A DNA stretch of 32,518 nucleotides from Gammaproteobacteria bacterium (GCA_014762495.1 JABURT010000081.1:1-32518), one strand, 5' to 3'; counted from the first letter of the stretch, positions 16,606 through 23,851 are shown. The notes: generated from the sequence alone by a model not told the origin. Made by a program: numbers and translations.

Positions 16606-16632
16606 TGAAATTATGGTTCGAGCTGCCGATAC
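16606..16632 (+). promoter_or_regulatory. Candidate sigma-28 promoter for cheW
   Basis: TGAAATTA (16606-16613), 11-bp spacer, GCCGATAC (16625-16632): 12 of 16 positions match the FliA consensus, and seven of eight in the -10 element. It lies in the 94-bp gap before cheW, so cheW and the DUF2802 gene may have their own late promoter in addition to read-through from the che operon. Confidence 0.5.
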
Positions 16633-16692
16633 ATAGATGAACTTATCCGGGACGATGTCGGCTCCCGGGCTCAACGCGCAAATGAGGCGAGT

Positions 16693-17178
16693 ATGATGGA
16701 AAATCATGAAGACGTAAGTTTCGACGAAGGCACCGATACCCAGTGGGTGACTTTCTTCCTTGCGGATGAGAAATACGGTGTGCCCGTGGCTCAGGTCAGG
16801 GAGGTATTACGTTATTCGGAGATTACACCGGTACCCGGTGCTCCCGACTACGTAATAGGTATTATTAACCTGCGCGGCAACGTGGTGACCGTGCTCGATA
16901 CGCGCAAGCGTTTCGCACTGCCACAGGTAGAGGTGGACGATTCGACTCGAGTGGTGATCATCGAAGTGGAAGACCAGGTAGTCGGTATCCTCGTGGACCA
17001 GGTCTCCGAGGTCATGCGACTGAACACCGAAGAGATAGAAACGGCGCCCAATGTCGGCAATGACGAGAGCTCCAAATACATCCAGGGCGTGGCCAGCCGT
17101 GATGGCAACCTGCTGATCCTGGTCGATCTGCACAAGCTGCTCAGCGATGAGGAGTGGGCGGAGATGGCGAACCTCTAG
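16693..17178 (+). CDS. cheW: CheW, chemoreceptor-kinase coupling protein
   Basis: 161 residues forming one CheW domain with the usual features: WVTFFLADEKYGVPVAQVREVLRY, PGAPDYVIGIINLRGNVVTVLDTRKRF, VVIIEVEDQVVGILVDQVSEV and IQGVASRDGNLLILVDLHKLL. It links chemoreceptors to the CheA P5 domain in the cytoplasmic array. Two adjacent ATGs are possible (16693 and 16696); GAGGCGAG precedes the first. A candidate sigma-28 promoter lies about 60 bp upstream. The DUF2802 gene follows two bases after the stop. Confidence 0.97.
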   Translation: MMENHEDVSFDEGTDTQWVTFFLADEKYGVPVAQVREVLRYSEITPVPGAPDYVIGIINLRGNVVTVLDTRKRFALPQVEVDDSTRVVIIEVEDQVVGILVDQVSEVMRLNTEEIETAPNVGNDESSKYIQGVASRDGNLLILVDLHKLLSDEEWAEMANL

Positions 17179-17180
17179 CC

Positions 17181-17591
17181 ATGGCGGAGTTCTCGCTCTC
17201 CAACCTGTTGACGGTGCCGGCCGTGGCAAGCCTGGCCGCTGTGACCTTGCTGTTGACCGTTGCCTTCCTGCTTCTGGTCTGGAGACTCCAGCGCTTACGT
17301 CGCCGGCATGACGAGCAGGTTCAAGCTCTGCAATCCGATATGCGCGCGCTCGTATCCGCCGCTATCGGTGTGGGCGAGCGTGTCCACCGAATTGAGAAGT
17401 CCCTGCGTGAGGTAAGCCATCGCCAGGAGCAGCAACTGGACCAGACTGACCCGGGTGGTCAGACCTATCAGCAGGCCATCAAGATGGCACAAAAGGGCGC
17501 GGCGGCAGAGGAATTGATCGAGATTTGCGGGCTAACCCGGGGTGAGGCGGATCTGATTGCCATGCTCCATCGCATGGAGCGCACGGTCTAA
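17181..17591 (+). CDS. DUF2802 family protein, membrane-anchored, function unknown
   Basis: 136 residues from the ATG two bases after the cheW stop. One N-terminal membrane helix (about 10-36, VASLAAVTLLLTVAFLLLVW) is followed by a basic stretch, a predicted coiled coil (about 40-90) and a conserved C-terminal segment (MAQKGAAAEELIEICGLTRGEADLIAMLHRM). That tail looks like a short helix-turn-helix (GLTRGEADLI). DUF2802 genes follow cheW in Pseudomonas and Vibrio type loci, and no function is firmly assigned that I know of. A link to array or pole organisation is inferred from position only. A GTG at 17154 inside cheW is a possible but less likely start. Confidence 0.85.
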   Translation: MAEFSLSNLLTVPAVASLAAVTLLLTVAFLLLVWRLQRLRRRHDEQVQALQSDMRALVSAAIGVGERVHRIEKSLREVSHRQEQQLDQTDPGGQTYQQAIKMAQKGAAAEELIEICGLTRGEADLIAMLHRMERTV

Positions 17592-17631
17592 ACCCTCGTT
17601 TCCGGATACTCAACCTCAGATATCGTGATGA

Positions 17632-17660
17632 AAGACGGCTCCCTGGAGGCCGTCTTTTTT
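17632..17660 (+). terminator. Rho-independent terminator closing the che operon
   Basis: AAGACGGC (17632-17639) and GCCGTCTT (17649-17656) form an 8-bp GC-rich stem with a 9-nt loop, followed by a run of six T (17655-17660). It lies 40 bp after the DUF2802 stop and before the convergent fhlB/fliK unit. The opposite strand has a shorter T-run, so it may also act weakly on fliK-fhlB transcription. Confidence 0.92.
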
Positions 17661-17698
17661 GTTTGGCCAGTTCGGACGCTACCCGCGGTGTGCGGATA

Positions 17699-17986
17699 CT
17701 ATTCTTCCTGCGGTGGCGCCGCCTTGCCGCTTACCATATAGGCGAAGGCGAGGACCTCCGCCACCGCGACATAGAGATTGGACGGGATCTCGGTGCCCAG
17801 GTCGAGCTGCGCCAGCAGGGTGACGAGATCGGGGTCTTCACGTAAGGGGATGCCATGCTCATCGGCCAATGCCAGGATCTTCTCGGCCACCTCGCCCTTG
17901 CCCTTGGCCGAGATTCGTGGGGCCTGTTTGCCGTCATATTCCAGCGCAACCGCGGTCGGCAACTTGTCCTGCTCCTGTTCGCTCAT
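17699..17986 (-). CDS. Stand-alone FlhB C-terminal-domain protein (EscU/YscU switch family, FhlB-like)
   Basis: 95 residues with no membrane segment. The protein aligns with the part of FlhB that follows the autocleavage site: TAVALEYDG matches YAIALKYD of the full FlhB here (after NPTH), and IPSNLYVAVAEVLAFAYMVSGK matches IPVGLFQAVAQVLAYIFHLKE. The NPTH motif is absent, so it is already equivalent to the small cleavage product. Small proteins of this kind (FhlB, YlqH) are known next to fliK; a role in substrate switching is plausible but not well established. Its ATG overlaps the fliK stop by four bases, indicating translational coupling. Confidence 0.9.
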   Translation of the reverse strand: MSEQEQDKLPTAVALEYDGKQAPRISAKGKGEVAEKILALADEHGIPLREDPDLVTLLAQLDLGTEIPSNLYVAVAEVLAFAYMVSGKAAPPQEE

Positions 17987-19470
17987 GCCTCGACGTCCAC
18001 CAGTCCCTTACCTGAGAAAGGTTTTTGCGGTTCGGCGCGTGCGGGTATGCCTTGCTGGCACCCCATGCGACTGACATGCAGACCGGCCTCGATCATGCTT
18101 TGCTTGAGTTGAGAGATATTGCGCTGAAACAGGGCCACGGTGTCGGCCTCGTCGGCCCAGAGATTAATGCCCACCTGCTTTTCGCCCACCAGGGTCAGGC
18201 CGGCGCGTACCGCGCCCAGTTCTTTTAAGTCAAACGAAAGCGAGACCGTCCAGATCGCGCGCTTGTCTTTGCCATCGCCCTCGCGGTCACGCTGTATCTC
18301 GAGTTGCAGGGTATCGACCCGGCCATCGCTTTGGCGCATCGGTACTTCCAGTAACCAGCTCGGGCGTTGTTGATTGTCGCTTTGCTGGATGCTGCTGAGC
18401 TGATTGAACTGGATGCGTGCAAGCCCCGACTCCAGTTGTTGCGTCGTCTCGACGCCGCTTCGCCCGAGCGATGTGGGCTGGGTCGCGGCGGTACCGGTCT
18501 GGGTATTGATCGTGCCTGTTTGAGGGCGCGCGGCGGTGGTATCGGCGGTCTGCCGGCTTGCGTTCTCTACACCCGTCTGTGGTGTTGTGACGATACGCTG
18601 GGCCTGTGTATTGGCTTGAGGCGCCTGACTTGATGCTTGTGCAGACTGACCGCTTCCCGAAGCGGGCGGCGGTGGGGCCGTGGACTTGCCCTGTGCAGGA
18701 GGGTTGGCGGCTTGTTGGGCCGTCGACTGAGCCTGAGGTGTCTGGCCCTGTCCCTGCGCGGCGCGATCCGTCGAGGCCGGATTGCTTTGTTGGGGCAAAT
18801 TACGAATTGCTTGCAGTAGGCGTAGCAGGCCGGCCTTGAGGTCTCGGCCAAGCTGGGCCTGTGCCTCGGGTGAGGTGCTGCCCTGTTGCGAGAGCTGTCG
18901 CAGTCGGGATTCCAGGAAGCTACCGGAATCTTCCACCGCCTGTTTAACCGCGGATCCGGTACGTAGTTGCTGTAATTGTGGAAGCTGGTCGAGGATCTGG
19001 CGGCTCAGGGCCCGCAGTTGTTGTGCATTCTCACCATTGGCCGAGTCTGCCAATTGTGTCAGCGCACGCAGGACCTGGGGCAGGGGTTGTTGCTGGGGTA
19101 GCGACTCACGCGCGCCACGCGAGATCACTTCGCCTCGATTGGCGGCGGGATTGAGGACTCGCAGGAGGGGTTGGTCACCGGCGCGGACCACTTCCAGTTG
19201 TAGGGTCTGGCCCGCGCGCATGGCTTGGTTGGCCTGGGCTTGTCCTTGTGCCTGGGCCTGTACCCGATGCCCGTTGATCTCCAGGGTGGGAGTCCCTTGT
19301 CGATCAACGCTGACCACCATGGCCTTGAGTAACTGGCCGACCTGCCAGCCCGCCCGCATGCGTGACGAACCGGCATTATTGAGATTGAGCAGGGCGTTGT
19401 TGTCGGGGCCTTTTACATACATAGGCTGGATGCGTCCACCGAAGGTTTCTGGAAAAGTCGATAAAGCCAT
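17983..19470 (-). CDS. fliK: FliK, flagellar hook-length control protein
   Basis: About 495 residues from ATG at 19470 (two GTG codons just upstream, at 19479 and 19476, are alternatives). The middle (about 200-340) is a low-complexity Gln/Ala/Pro/Ser/Thr-rich region as in FliK molecular rulers. The C-terminal hook domain (about 375-480) includes WLLEVPMRQSDGRVDTLQLEI, IWTVSLSFDLKELGAVRAGL and GINLWADEADTVALFQRNI. FliK is exported during hook growth and triggers FlhB switching. It is transcribed against the che operon, from a candidate sigma-28 promoter, together with the FlhB-like gene. The middle region is too variable for confident homology, so the call rests on the C-terminus and context. 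Confidence 0.88.
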   Translation of the reverse strand: MALSTFPETFGGRIQPMYVKGPDNNALLNLNNAGSSRMRAGWQVGQLLKAMVVSVDRQGTPTLEINGHRVQAQAQGQAQANQAMRAGQTLQLEVVRAGDQPLLRVLNPAANRGEVISRGARESLPQQQPLPQVLRALTQLADSANGENAQQLRALSRQILDQLPQLQQLRTGSAVKQAVEDSGSFLESRLRQLSQQGSTSPEAQAQLGRDLKAGLLRLLQAIRNLPQQSNPASTDRAAQGQGQTPQAQSTAQQAANPPAQGKSTAPPPPASGSGQSAQASSQAPQANTQAQRIVTTPQTGVENASRQTADTTAARPQTGTINTQTGTAATQPTSLGRSGVETTQQLESGLARIQFNQLSSIQQSDNQQRPSWLLEVPMRQSDGRVDTLQLEIQRDREGDGKDKRAIWTVSLSFDLKELGAVRAGLTLVGEKQVGINLWADEADTVALFQRNISQLKQSMIEAGLHVSRMGCQQGIPARAEPQKPFSGKGLVDVEA

Positions 19471-19505
19471 TGACACCACGCTGGATACATGGCTACTTAT
19501 CCAAT

Positions 19506-19532
19506 ATTTCGTCTAATTAAATCAAAGCTTTA
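19506..19532 (-). promoter_or_regulatory. Candidate sigma-28 promoter for fliK-fhlB
   Basis: Read on the minus strand: TAAAGCTT (19532-19525), 11-bp spacer, GACGAAAT (19513-19506). Seven of eight -35 positions and five of eight -10 positions match the FliA consensus, with exact spacing. Transcription would start near 19500, about 30 bases before the fliK ATG. AAAGCTTT is self-complementary, so the -35 core also reads on the plus strand, but no -10 follows there. Confidence 0.45.
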
Positions 19533-19540
19533 GGCAGAGT

Positions 19541-20422
19541 ATGGCAGAGCAAGAGCAAAACACTAAGGCGGTCACACTGTATACGCGTCGCGATGGAGAG
19601 ATAAAGGGGCCGTTTCCCGTTGGTCAGATCGTGCGCTGGATCCTGTTGGGGCGGGTGCTGCCCAGCGATGAGGTCAGTGAAGACCGACAATACTGGGAAA
19701 AGGTTGAAGATCGCGAAGATTTAATGCCAGAGGTGATGAGCCTGGATCTGTCCATACCCGAGAATCGTGAGCGCTTTGAGGCGGCCAAACGCTGGGCCGA
19801 CGAGCGCCGTTTTCACGAACAAGAGGATGCCGCGCCAACATCCGAACGCCGCCAGCCGGAAAATGAGGAATTGCTTGCCTACCGTCAGACGCGGGAGGAG
19901 GTCATCAACACGCCTCCCAAACGCTTGCGCGGCAACCTGTTTCTACTCACCACGGTCGTGGTTCTCGTGGTGGTCAGTTGGCTGGCCATCGAATGGACCC
20001 CTGAGTCGACGATCCTCCTGCCCGACTGCAGCGACTCTGCGGCCCCTGAAGTGGTATGGGACAACTGCAAACTCGAGGGCATAGAAATCAGCGGCGCCGA
20101 TCTCAGTGGCGCCTATCTTCGCAATGCCAGCCTAAGCGGCAGCGTGGCCAACGGTACGCGATTCCGTGGTGCCAGGCTTCAGTACAGCAATATGAATGGG
20201 GCCTCATTGGTGGGTGCCGATTTTCACGAAGCCAATATGAAAGGCATTGGTCTGCGTGATGCCGATCTCAGCAAGGCCAACCTGAGCGGCGCCGATCTTT
20301 CTTACTCCAATCTGACCGACGCCCTGATAACCGGCGCAAACCTCAAGGGCGCTAATCTCAATCATGCCTACTGGATAGATGGTACATTGTGTTCGGGTGA
20401 CTCCATTGGTGAATGTCGCTAG
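19541..20422 (+). CDS. GYF_2-like / transmembrane / pentapeptide-repeat protein, function unknown
   Basis: 293 residues in three parts. Residues 11-66 resemble a GYF_2 (DUF4339) peptide-binding domain: VTLYTRRDGEIKGPFPVGQI, then a conserved W in QYWEKV. A charged helical region and a single membrane helix (about 132-151, FLLTTVVVLVVVSWLAIEW) follow. Residues 175-275 are pentapeptide repeats of the A(D/N)LSG type (ISGADLSGAYLRNASLSGS, ADLSKANLSGADLS), predicting a right-handed beta-helix. Cysteines occur just after the membrane helix, within the repeats and in the C-terminal tail (CSGDSIGEC), consistent with a periplasmic repeat domain. It is divergent from fliK and convergent with the AMMECR1-like gene. 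Function is not recognised. Confidence 0.85.
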   Translation: MAEQEQNTKAVTLYTRRDGEIKGPFPVGQIVRWILLGRVLPSDEVSEDRQYWEKVEDREDLMPEVMSLDLSIPENRERFEAAKRWADERRFHEQEDAAPTSERRQPENEELLAYRQTREEVINTPPKRLRGNLFLLTTVVVLVVVSWLAIEWTPESTILLPDCSDSAAPEVVWDNCKLEGIEISGADLSGAYLRNASLSGSVANGTRFRGARLQYSNMNGASLVGADFHEANMKGIGLRDADLSKANLSGADLSYSNLTDALITGANLKGANLNHAYWIDGTLCSGDSIGECR

Positions 20423-20437
20423 CTGTAATGCCAGGCA

Positions 20438-21019
20438 TCATTCGGTTTCGCTTACCGGCATGCCGAAGGACTCGGTGGTATATCGTTCAATCTCCATTGT
20501 GTCGGACCAGTAATCGGCCGCCAGACCGGCCTTGCGTTTGAGATGGCTAAGAAACTCCTCGGGTTTGCTTAACTGACCCCAGACCGTAGGTAGGAAGGTC
20601 GCGCGTCTTAGACCGTCTTTGATGATCAAGCCATCAATGCCGGGTCGCAGCTGGTCTAATAATTCCCTCTCATTGTTCACATATATAAGCTCCGGTAGCG
20701 AGAGCACGGATAACTCCAGGTCCAGCTCGGGTAATTCAATGTCCTCGAGGGCAGGAAAGCGTGGGTCGGAAAAGGCCGCTGCATAGGCATTGCTCGACAC
20801 ATCTTCTATCAGGGGGCGTTCGGGTAGCAGGCTGCCAATACAACCTCGCAGCTGGTGATGACGTTGAAGCGTCACGAAGCTTGCCCTGTGTTGCCGCAGA
20901 GACTCGGGGGTCGTGGTCAAATCCACGGGCATGGGCTTACCGTGTTGCAACCCGTATCGAATCGATGACAGTGCCGTTTGCAGCAGGAGCAGGCGTTCAC
21001 TTTGCGAGTAGTCACTCAT
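20438..21019 (-). CDS. amrA: AmmeMemoRadiSam system protein A (AMMECR1-like)
   Basis: 193 residues matching the AMMECR1 fold family, including the hallmark LRGCIGS (residues 57-63) followed by PERPLIEDVSSNAYAAAFSDPRF. The C-terminal half includes GIDGLIIKDGLRRATFLPTVW, also typical. Human AMMECR1 is a homologue of unknown biochemical role; in bacteria and archaea the gene travels with Memo-like and radical-SAM genes. It overlaps the upstream Memo-like gene by four bases, so it is the second gene of a two-gene unit. Its start is the ATG in the overlap. Confidence 0.93.
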   Translation of the reverse strand: MSDYSQSERLLLLQTALSSIRYGLQHGKPMPVDLTTTPESLRQHRASFVTLQRHHQLRGCIGSLLPERPLIEDVSSNAYAAAFSDPRFPALEDIELPELDLELSVLSLPELIYVNNERELLDQLRPGIDGLIIKDGLRRATFLPTVWGQLSKPEEFLSHLKRKAGLAADYWSDTMEIERYTTESFGMPVSETE

Positions 21020-21801
21020 TGAAATACGTAGGCGCCATAGCCGACCACACGGTCTTTTGGACCCGCCGTGTCACCGGAGTTGCGGACATCGATGGCCGTG
21101 CCGTGCAGGCCGTGTCGGCGGGAATAATAGAGCAGGCCGCGAATGGGATTGCGACCACAGGCATCGTCAAAGCCCAGGTCCTCATAGCGCAAGGCCTCAA
21201 TGGCCGACGTTGTGGCCTGATCCCGCTGGCGAGCGGTGGCATAGTCATGGTAATGACTGAGGTCCGAGCTGATGACGATTAGTGTTTCCTCCTTGCCCCA
21301 GAGCATTTCCAGCACCTGCGCCACCTCTTGCGGGGCCGCGTCGCCAACCACCATTGGGATCAGTTCGAAATCCGACAGCAAAACCTGCAGGAAAGGCAGG
21401 TGTACCTCCAGGCTGTGCTCCCGGCTGTGGGCCTCGTCCAGGATCGCCACCGCAGGCAGTTTCAAAAGGGCCTCATCCATACCGTGATCCACGAGGATCG
21501 TACCCAGAGGCGTGGCAAAGCTCTGGGCGCTACTTAGGGCCAGGCCCTGGAAGCCCACGCGATGGGAAGGTCCGAGCAGGACCACGCGCCGGATACGTTC
21601 GCGCAGGGGGGCCAATAGACGATAGGCCGAGGCCGCGACGGGACCGGAATAGACGTAACCGGCGTGGGGCACGATGAGGGCCTTGGGTGGCGGATTCTCA
21701 TTGTGAGTGTCGTGCAGATAGCCCTCGACCGTTTGCCTGAGTTCGACTGGGTCGGCGGGGTAGAACATGCCCGCCACCACGGGCTCGCGTATGCGTTGCA
21801 T
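21016..21801 (-). CDS. amrB: AmmeMemoRadiSam system protein B (Memo-like)
   Basis: 262-residue core from ATG at 21801, preceded by AGGGTGG five bases upstream; a GTG at 21810 would add three residues. Memo-family motifs are present: the N-terminus REPVVAGMFYPADP, PHAGYVYSG, LLGPSHR, EHSLEVHLPFLQ, SSDLSHYHDY and DACGRNPI. The histidines and cysteine in these motifs correspond to the proposed metal/active site related to LigB extradiol dioxygenases. Human MEMO1 is linked to iron and redox signalling; the bacterial reaction is not known. It is first gene of the unit with the AMMECR1-like gene and is divergent from the radical-SAM gene. Confidence 0.93.
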   Translation of the reverse strand: MQRIREPVVAGMFYPADPVELRQTVEGYLHDTHNENPPPKALIVPHAGYVYSGPVAASAYRLLAPLRERIRRVVLLGPSHRVGFQGLALSSAQSFATPLGTILVDHGMDEALLKLPAVAILDEAHSREHSLEVHLPFLQVLLSDFELIPMVVGDAAPQEVAQVLEMLWGKEETLIVISSDLSHYHDYATARQRDQATTSAIEALRYEDLGFDDACGRNPIRGLLYYSRRHGLHGTAIDVRNSGDTAGPKDRVVGYGAYVFQ

Positions 21802-21834
21802 GGATACCACCCTATCCTGTCTACTAGTCTATAA

Positions 21835-21861
21835 ATTATAGTTGTCATGTCTGGCTTTCAA
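21835..21861 (-). promoter_or_regulatory. Candidate sigma-70 promoter and 13-bp dyad between the Memo-like and radical-SAM genes
   Basis: On the minus strand TTGAAA (21861-21856), a 15-bp spacer and a perfect TATAAT (21840-21835), about 33 bases before the Memo-like ATG. The -10 lies in the exact dyad CTATAAATTATAG (21829-21841), which also puts TATAAA on the plus strand toward the radical-SAM gene. The spacer is shorter than ideal. Shared divergent control is possible. Confidence 0.45.
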
Positions 21862-21892
21862 GGGCTCGGGGCCGCGGCAACAGGGGCTTAAG

Positions 21893-22993
21893 ATGAGTGA
21901 TATGAAGGAATCTTTTGGTGACACCATGCCTACCCGGTATTGGCATGTGCTGGAGGATGGCCGCGTCCAGTGCGATCTCTGTCCACGTTTGTGCAAGTTG
22001 CATGAGGGGCAGCGCGGACTCTGCTTCGTTCGGGCCAATCAGAACGGCGCCATCGTCCTCACCACCTACGGTCGTTCCAGTGGATATTGCATCGACCCCA
22101 TTGAAAAAAAGCCGTTAAATCATTTCCTTCCGGGTACACCGGTGCTCTCTTTCGGCACCGCCGGCTGCAACCTGGCCTGTAAGTTTTGTCAGAATTGGGA
22201 CATCAGTAAATCACGCGAGATGGACACGCTGATGGATGATGCAAGCCCCGAGAAGATCGCCCGTGTGGCCAGGGAAATGGGCTGTCGTAGCGTTGCCTAT
22301 ACCTATAACGACCCGGTGATTTTCCATGAATATGCCATCGATGTAGCAAAGGCCTGCCGTCAGCTCGGGATCAAGAACATTGCCGTGACGGCCGGATATG
22401 TCAGTCCCGAACCGCGTGCGGAGTTCTATCGCTATATGGACGCGGCCAATATCGATCTGAAGGCCTTTACCGATGAGTTCTATTACAAGCTCACCGGGGC
22501 TCACCTGGAGCCGGTGCTGGATACGCTTAAATATATCAAGCACGAGACCCAGGTCTGGCTGGAACTGACGACATTGTTGATTCCAGGTAAGAACGACTCG
22601 GACATCGAACTGGAGCAGCTAACGCAGTGGGTCAAATCTGAACTCGGCGCCGAGGTGCCGCTGCACTTTAGCGCATTTCATCCTGACTGGAAGATGCAGG
22701 ATATCCCGGCAACGCCGACGGCGACCCTGCAGAGGGCACGTCAAATCGGCCTGAATAACGGTCTGCATTACGTCTATACCGGAAACATCCATGACAAGAC
22801 GGGGCAGAGCACCTACTGCCATCAATGCGGTCAAATCCTCATTGGCCGAGATTGGTACGAACTGTCGGAATGGAATCTGGATGGCAAGGGGTGTTGCACA
22901 CAGTGCGGGACGCGCTGCGCCGGACACTTCGAAGAGAAGCCCGGGACCTGGGGAGGCAGGCGACAACCGGTGCGTTTGCACGAACATGCATGA
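21893..22993 (+). CDS. amrS: AmmeMemoRadiSam system radical SAM enzyme
   Basis: 366 residues from ATG at 21893, supported by AGGGG six bases upstream. An N-terminal cysteine cluster CDLCPRLC (C27, C30, C34) with C44 is followed by the radical-SAM motif CNLACKFC (C92, C96, C99) ligating the 4Fe-4S cluster. The core continues as a TIM-barrel domain. The C-terminus has a rubredoxin-like zinc ribbon (CHQCG...CTQCG). This layout identifies the radical-SAM member of the AmmeMemoRadiSam triad, related to pyruvate-formate-lyase activating enzymes. The substrate is unknown. The gene is divergent from the Memo-like/AMMECR1-like unit with about 90 bp between. Confidence 0.94.
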   Translation: MSDMKESFGDTMPTRYWHVLEDGRVQCDLCPRLCKLHEGQRGLCFVRANQNGAIVLTTYGRSSGYCIDPIEKKPLNHFLPGTPVLSFGTAGCNLACKFCQNWDISKSREMDTLMDDASPEKIARVAREMGCRSVAYTYNDPVIFHEYAIDVAKACRQLGIKNIAVTAGYVSPEPRAEFYRYMDAANIDLKAFTDEFYYKLTGAHLEPVLDTLKYIKHETQVWLELTTLLIPGKNDSDIELEQLTQWVKSELGAEVPLHFSAFHPDWKMQDIPATPTATLQRARQIGLNNGLHYVYTGNIHDKTGQSTYCHQCGQILIGRDWYELSEWNLDGKGCCTQCGTRCAGHFEEKPGTWGGRRQPVRLHEHA

Positions 22994-23020
22994 GAGATGT
23001 TGTCGAATCAATAGCGGTGA

Positions 23021-23788
23021 TTAAATTGGAACATGGAGGCTAAGTACGAGACTGTTTTGAACGCTATTGGGTTGATAGTAAGACTGCCCCATCAATTGAA
23101 CCTCGGGCGATGCCATCAGCCTGTATCCGTCCAGAGTCAGCCGGAGTTGAAGACCGTCGGGTTGACCCAGTCCCAGTTCGAAATATGTAGTGCTCTGTGG
23201 TGAGGGATATAAGGTCAGGCCGAGACTGACCGTTTCCACCAGCACCCACGGCAGCTTGACGCCGCCCTTCACGTACCAACCGTCGAAATCAAATCCCAGC
23301 CCCACACGGCTTTGCAACACATGAAAGGTTTCCGTGTAGCCAAGGCTGCCACCGTTGTCCAGCACGCGTCGCCAGATATCCAGTCCCAGGCTGTATTCCG
23401 CGAACAGGACGGAGGTGTTAAACAGTTGATGTTGCCAGAGACTGTCCAGGCGTATGCCATCGTAGCCGGTGCTGCTAACGAAGGGGGTACCGTCCATTAA
23501 CTGACCGTCATAGTGAACAATACCGCCGTAGAAAACGAAGCTTCGCTCACGTGACCGCGTCTGCTTATGATCGTACTGTTTCAAGCCCAGGACATAACGG
23601 TTGCCGTTTTCGGTCAGGTAGCGGCTGCCGTCGTCGGCTGTTTCATACCATAGGAAGGACTCATTGCCGATTAATACGCTTCGTTCACGGGCGTCGAGAC
23701 CGGAGCTGATGCCCAACAGGCAAACCAGCAAGAGACCATAACGGTTTGCTATACGACTCAGGCCAGTTGCAGGATTTCGATTGGGCAT
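23021..23788 (-). CDS. Predicted outer-membrane or periplasmic beta-strand-rich protein, unrecognised family
   Basis: 255 residues from ATG at 23788 (AAAGG upstream); a longer frame upstream lacks support. Residues about 13-34 form a signal peptide (ANRYGLLLVCLLGISSGLDA). The mature part is rich in Tyr, Gly, Ser and alternating hydrophobic residues (YVLGLKQYDHK, SFVFYGGIVHYDG, FHVLQSRVGLGFDFDGWYVKGGVKLPWVLVE, TYFELGLGQPDGLQLRLTLDGY), the pattern of amphipathic beta strands in a small outer-membrane barrel. I do not recognise a family. The C-terminus (SLVLSLHVPI) does not end in the Phe usual for barrel proteins. It is convergent with the radical-SAM gene and divergent from mogA. Confidence 0.7.
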   Translation of the reverse strand: MPNRNPATGLSRIANRYGLLLVCLLGISSGLDARERSVLIGNESFLWYETADDGSRYLTENGNRYVLGLKQYDHKQTRSRERSFVFYGGIVHYDGQLMDGTPFVSSTGYDGIRLDSLWQHQLFNTSVLFAEYSLGLDIWRRVLDNGGSLGYTETFHVLQSRVGLGFDFDGWYVKGGVKLPWVLVETVSLGLTLYPSPQSTTYFELGLGQPDGLQLRLTLDGYRLMASPEVQLMGQSYYQPNSVQNSLVLSLHVPI

Positions 23789-23851
23789 CTCGCCTTTATC
23801 ACACGTATAATGGGACACAACAACCACTTTCCTTAGAGTTTTTATAGATTT

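Noticed and set aside
18782-19516. 244-codon plus-strand frame opposite fliK
   Set aside because: Its product is Cys/Arg/Ser/Trp-rich noise, and the minus strand has a full FliK with a hook domain coupled to the FlhB-like gene.
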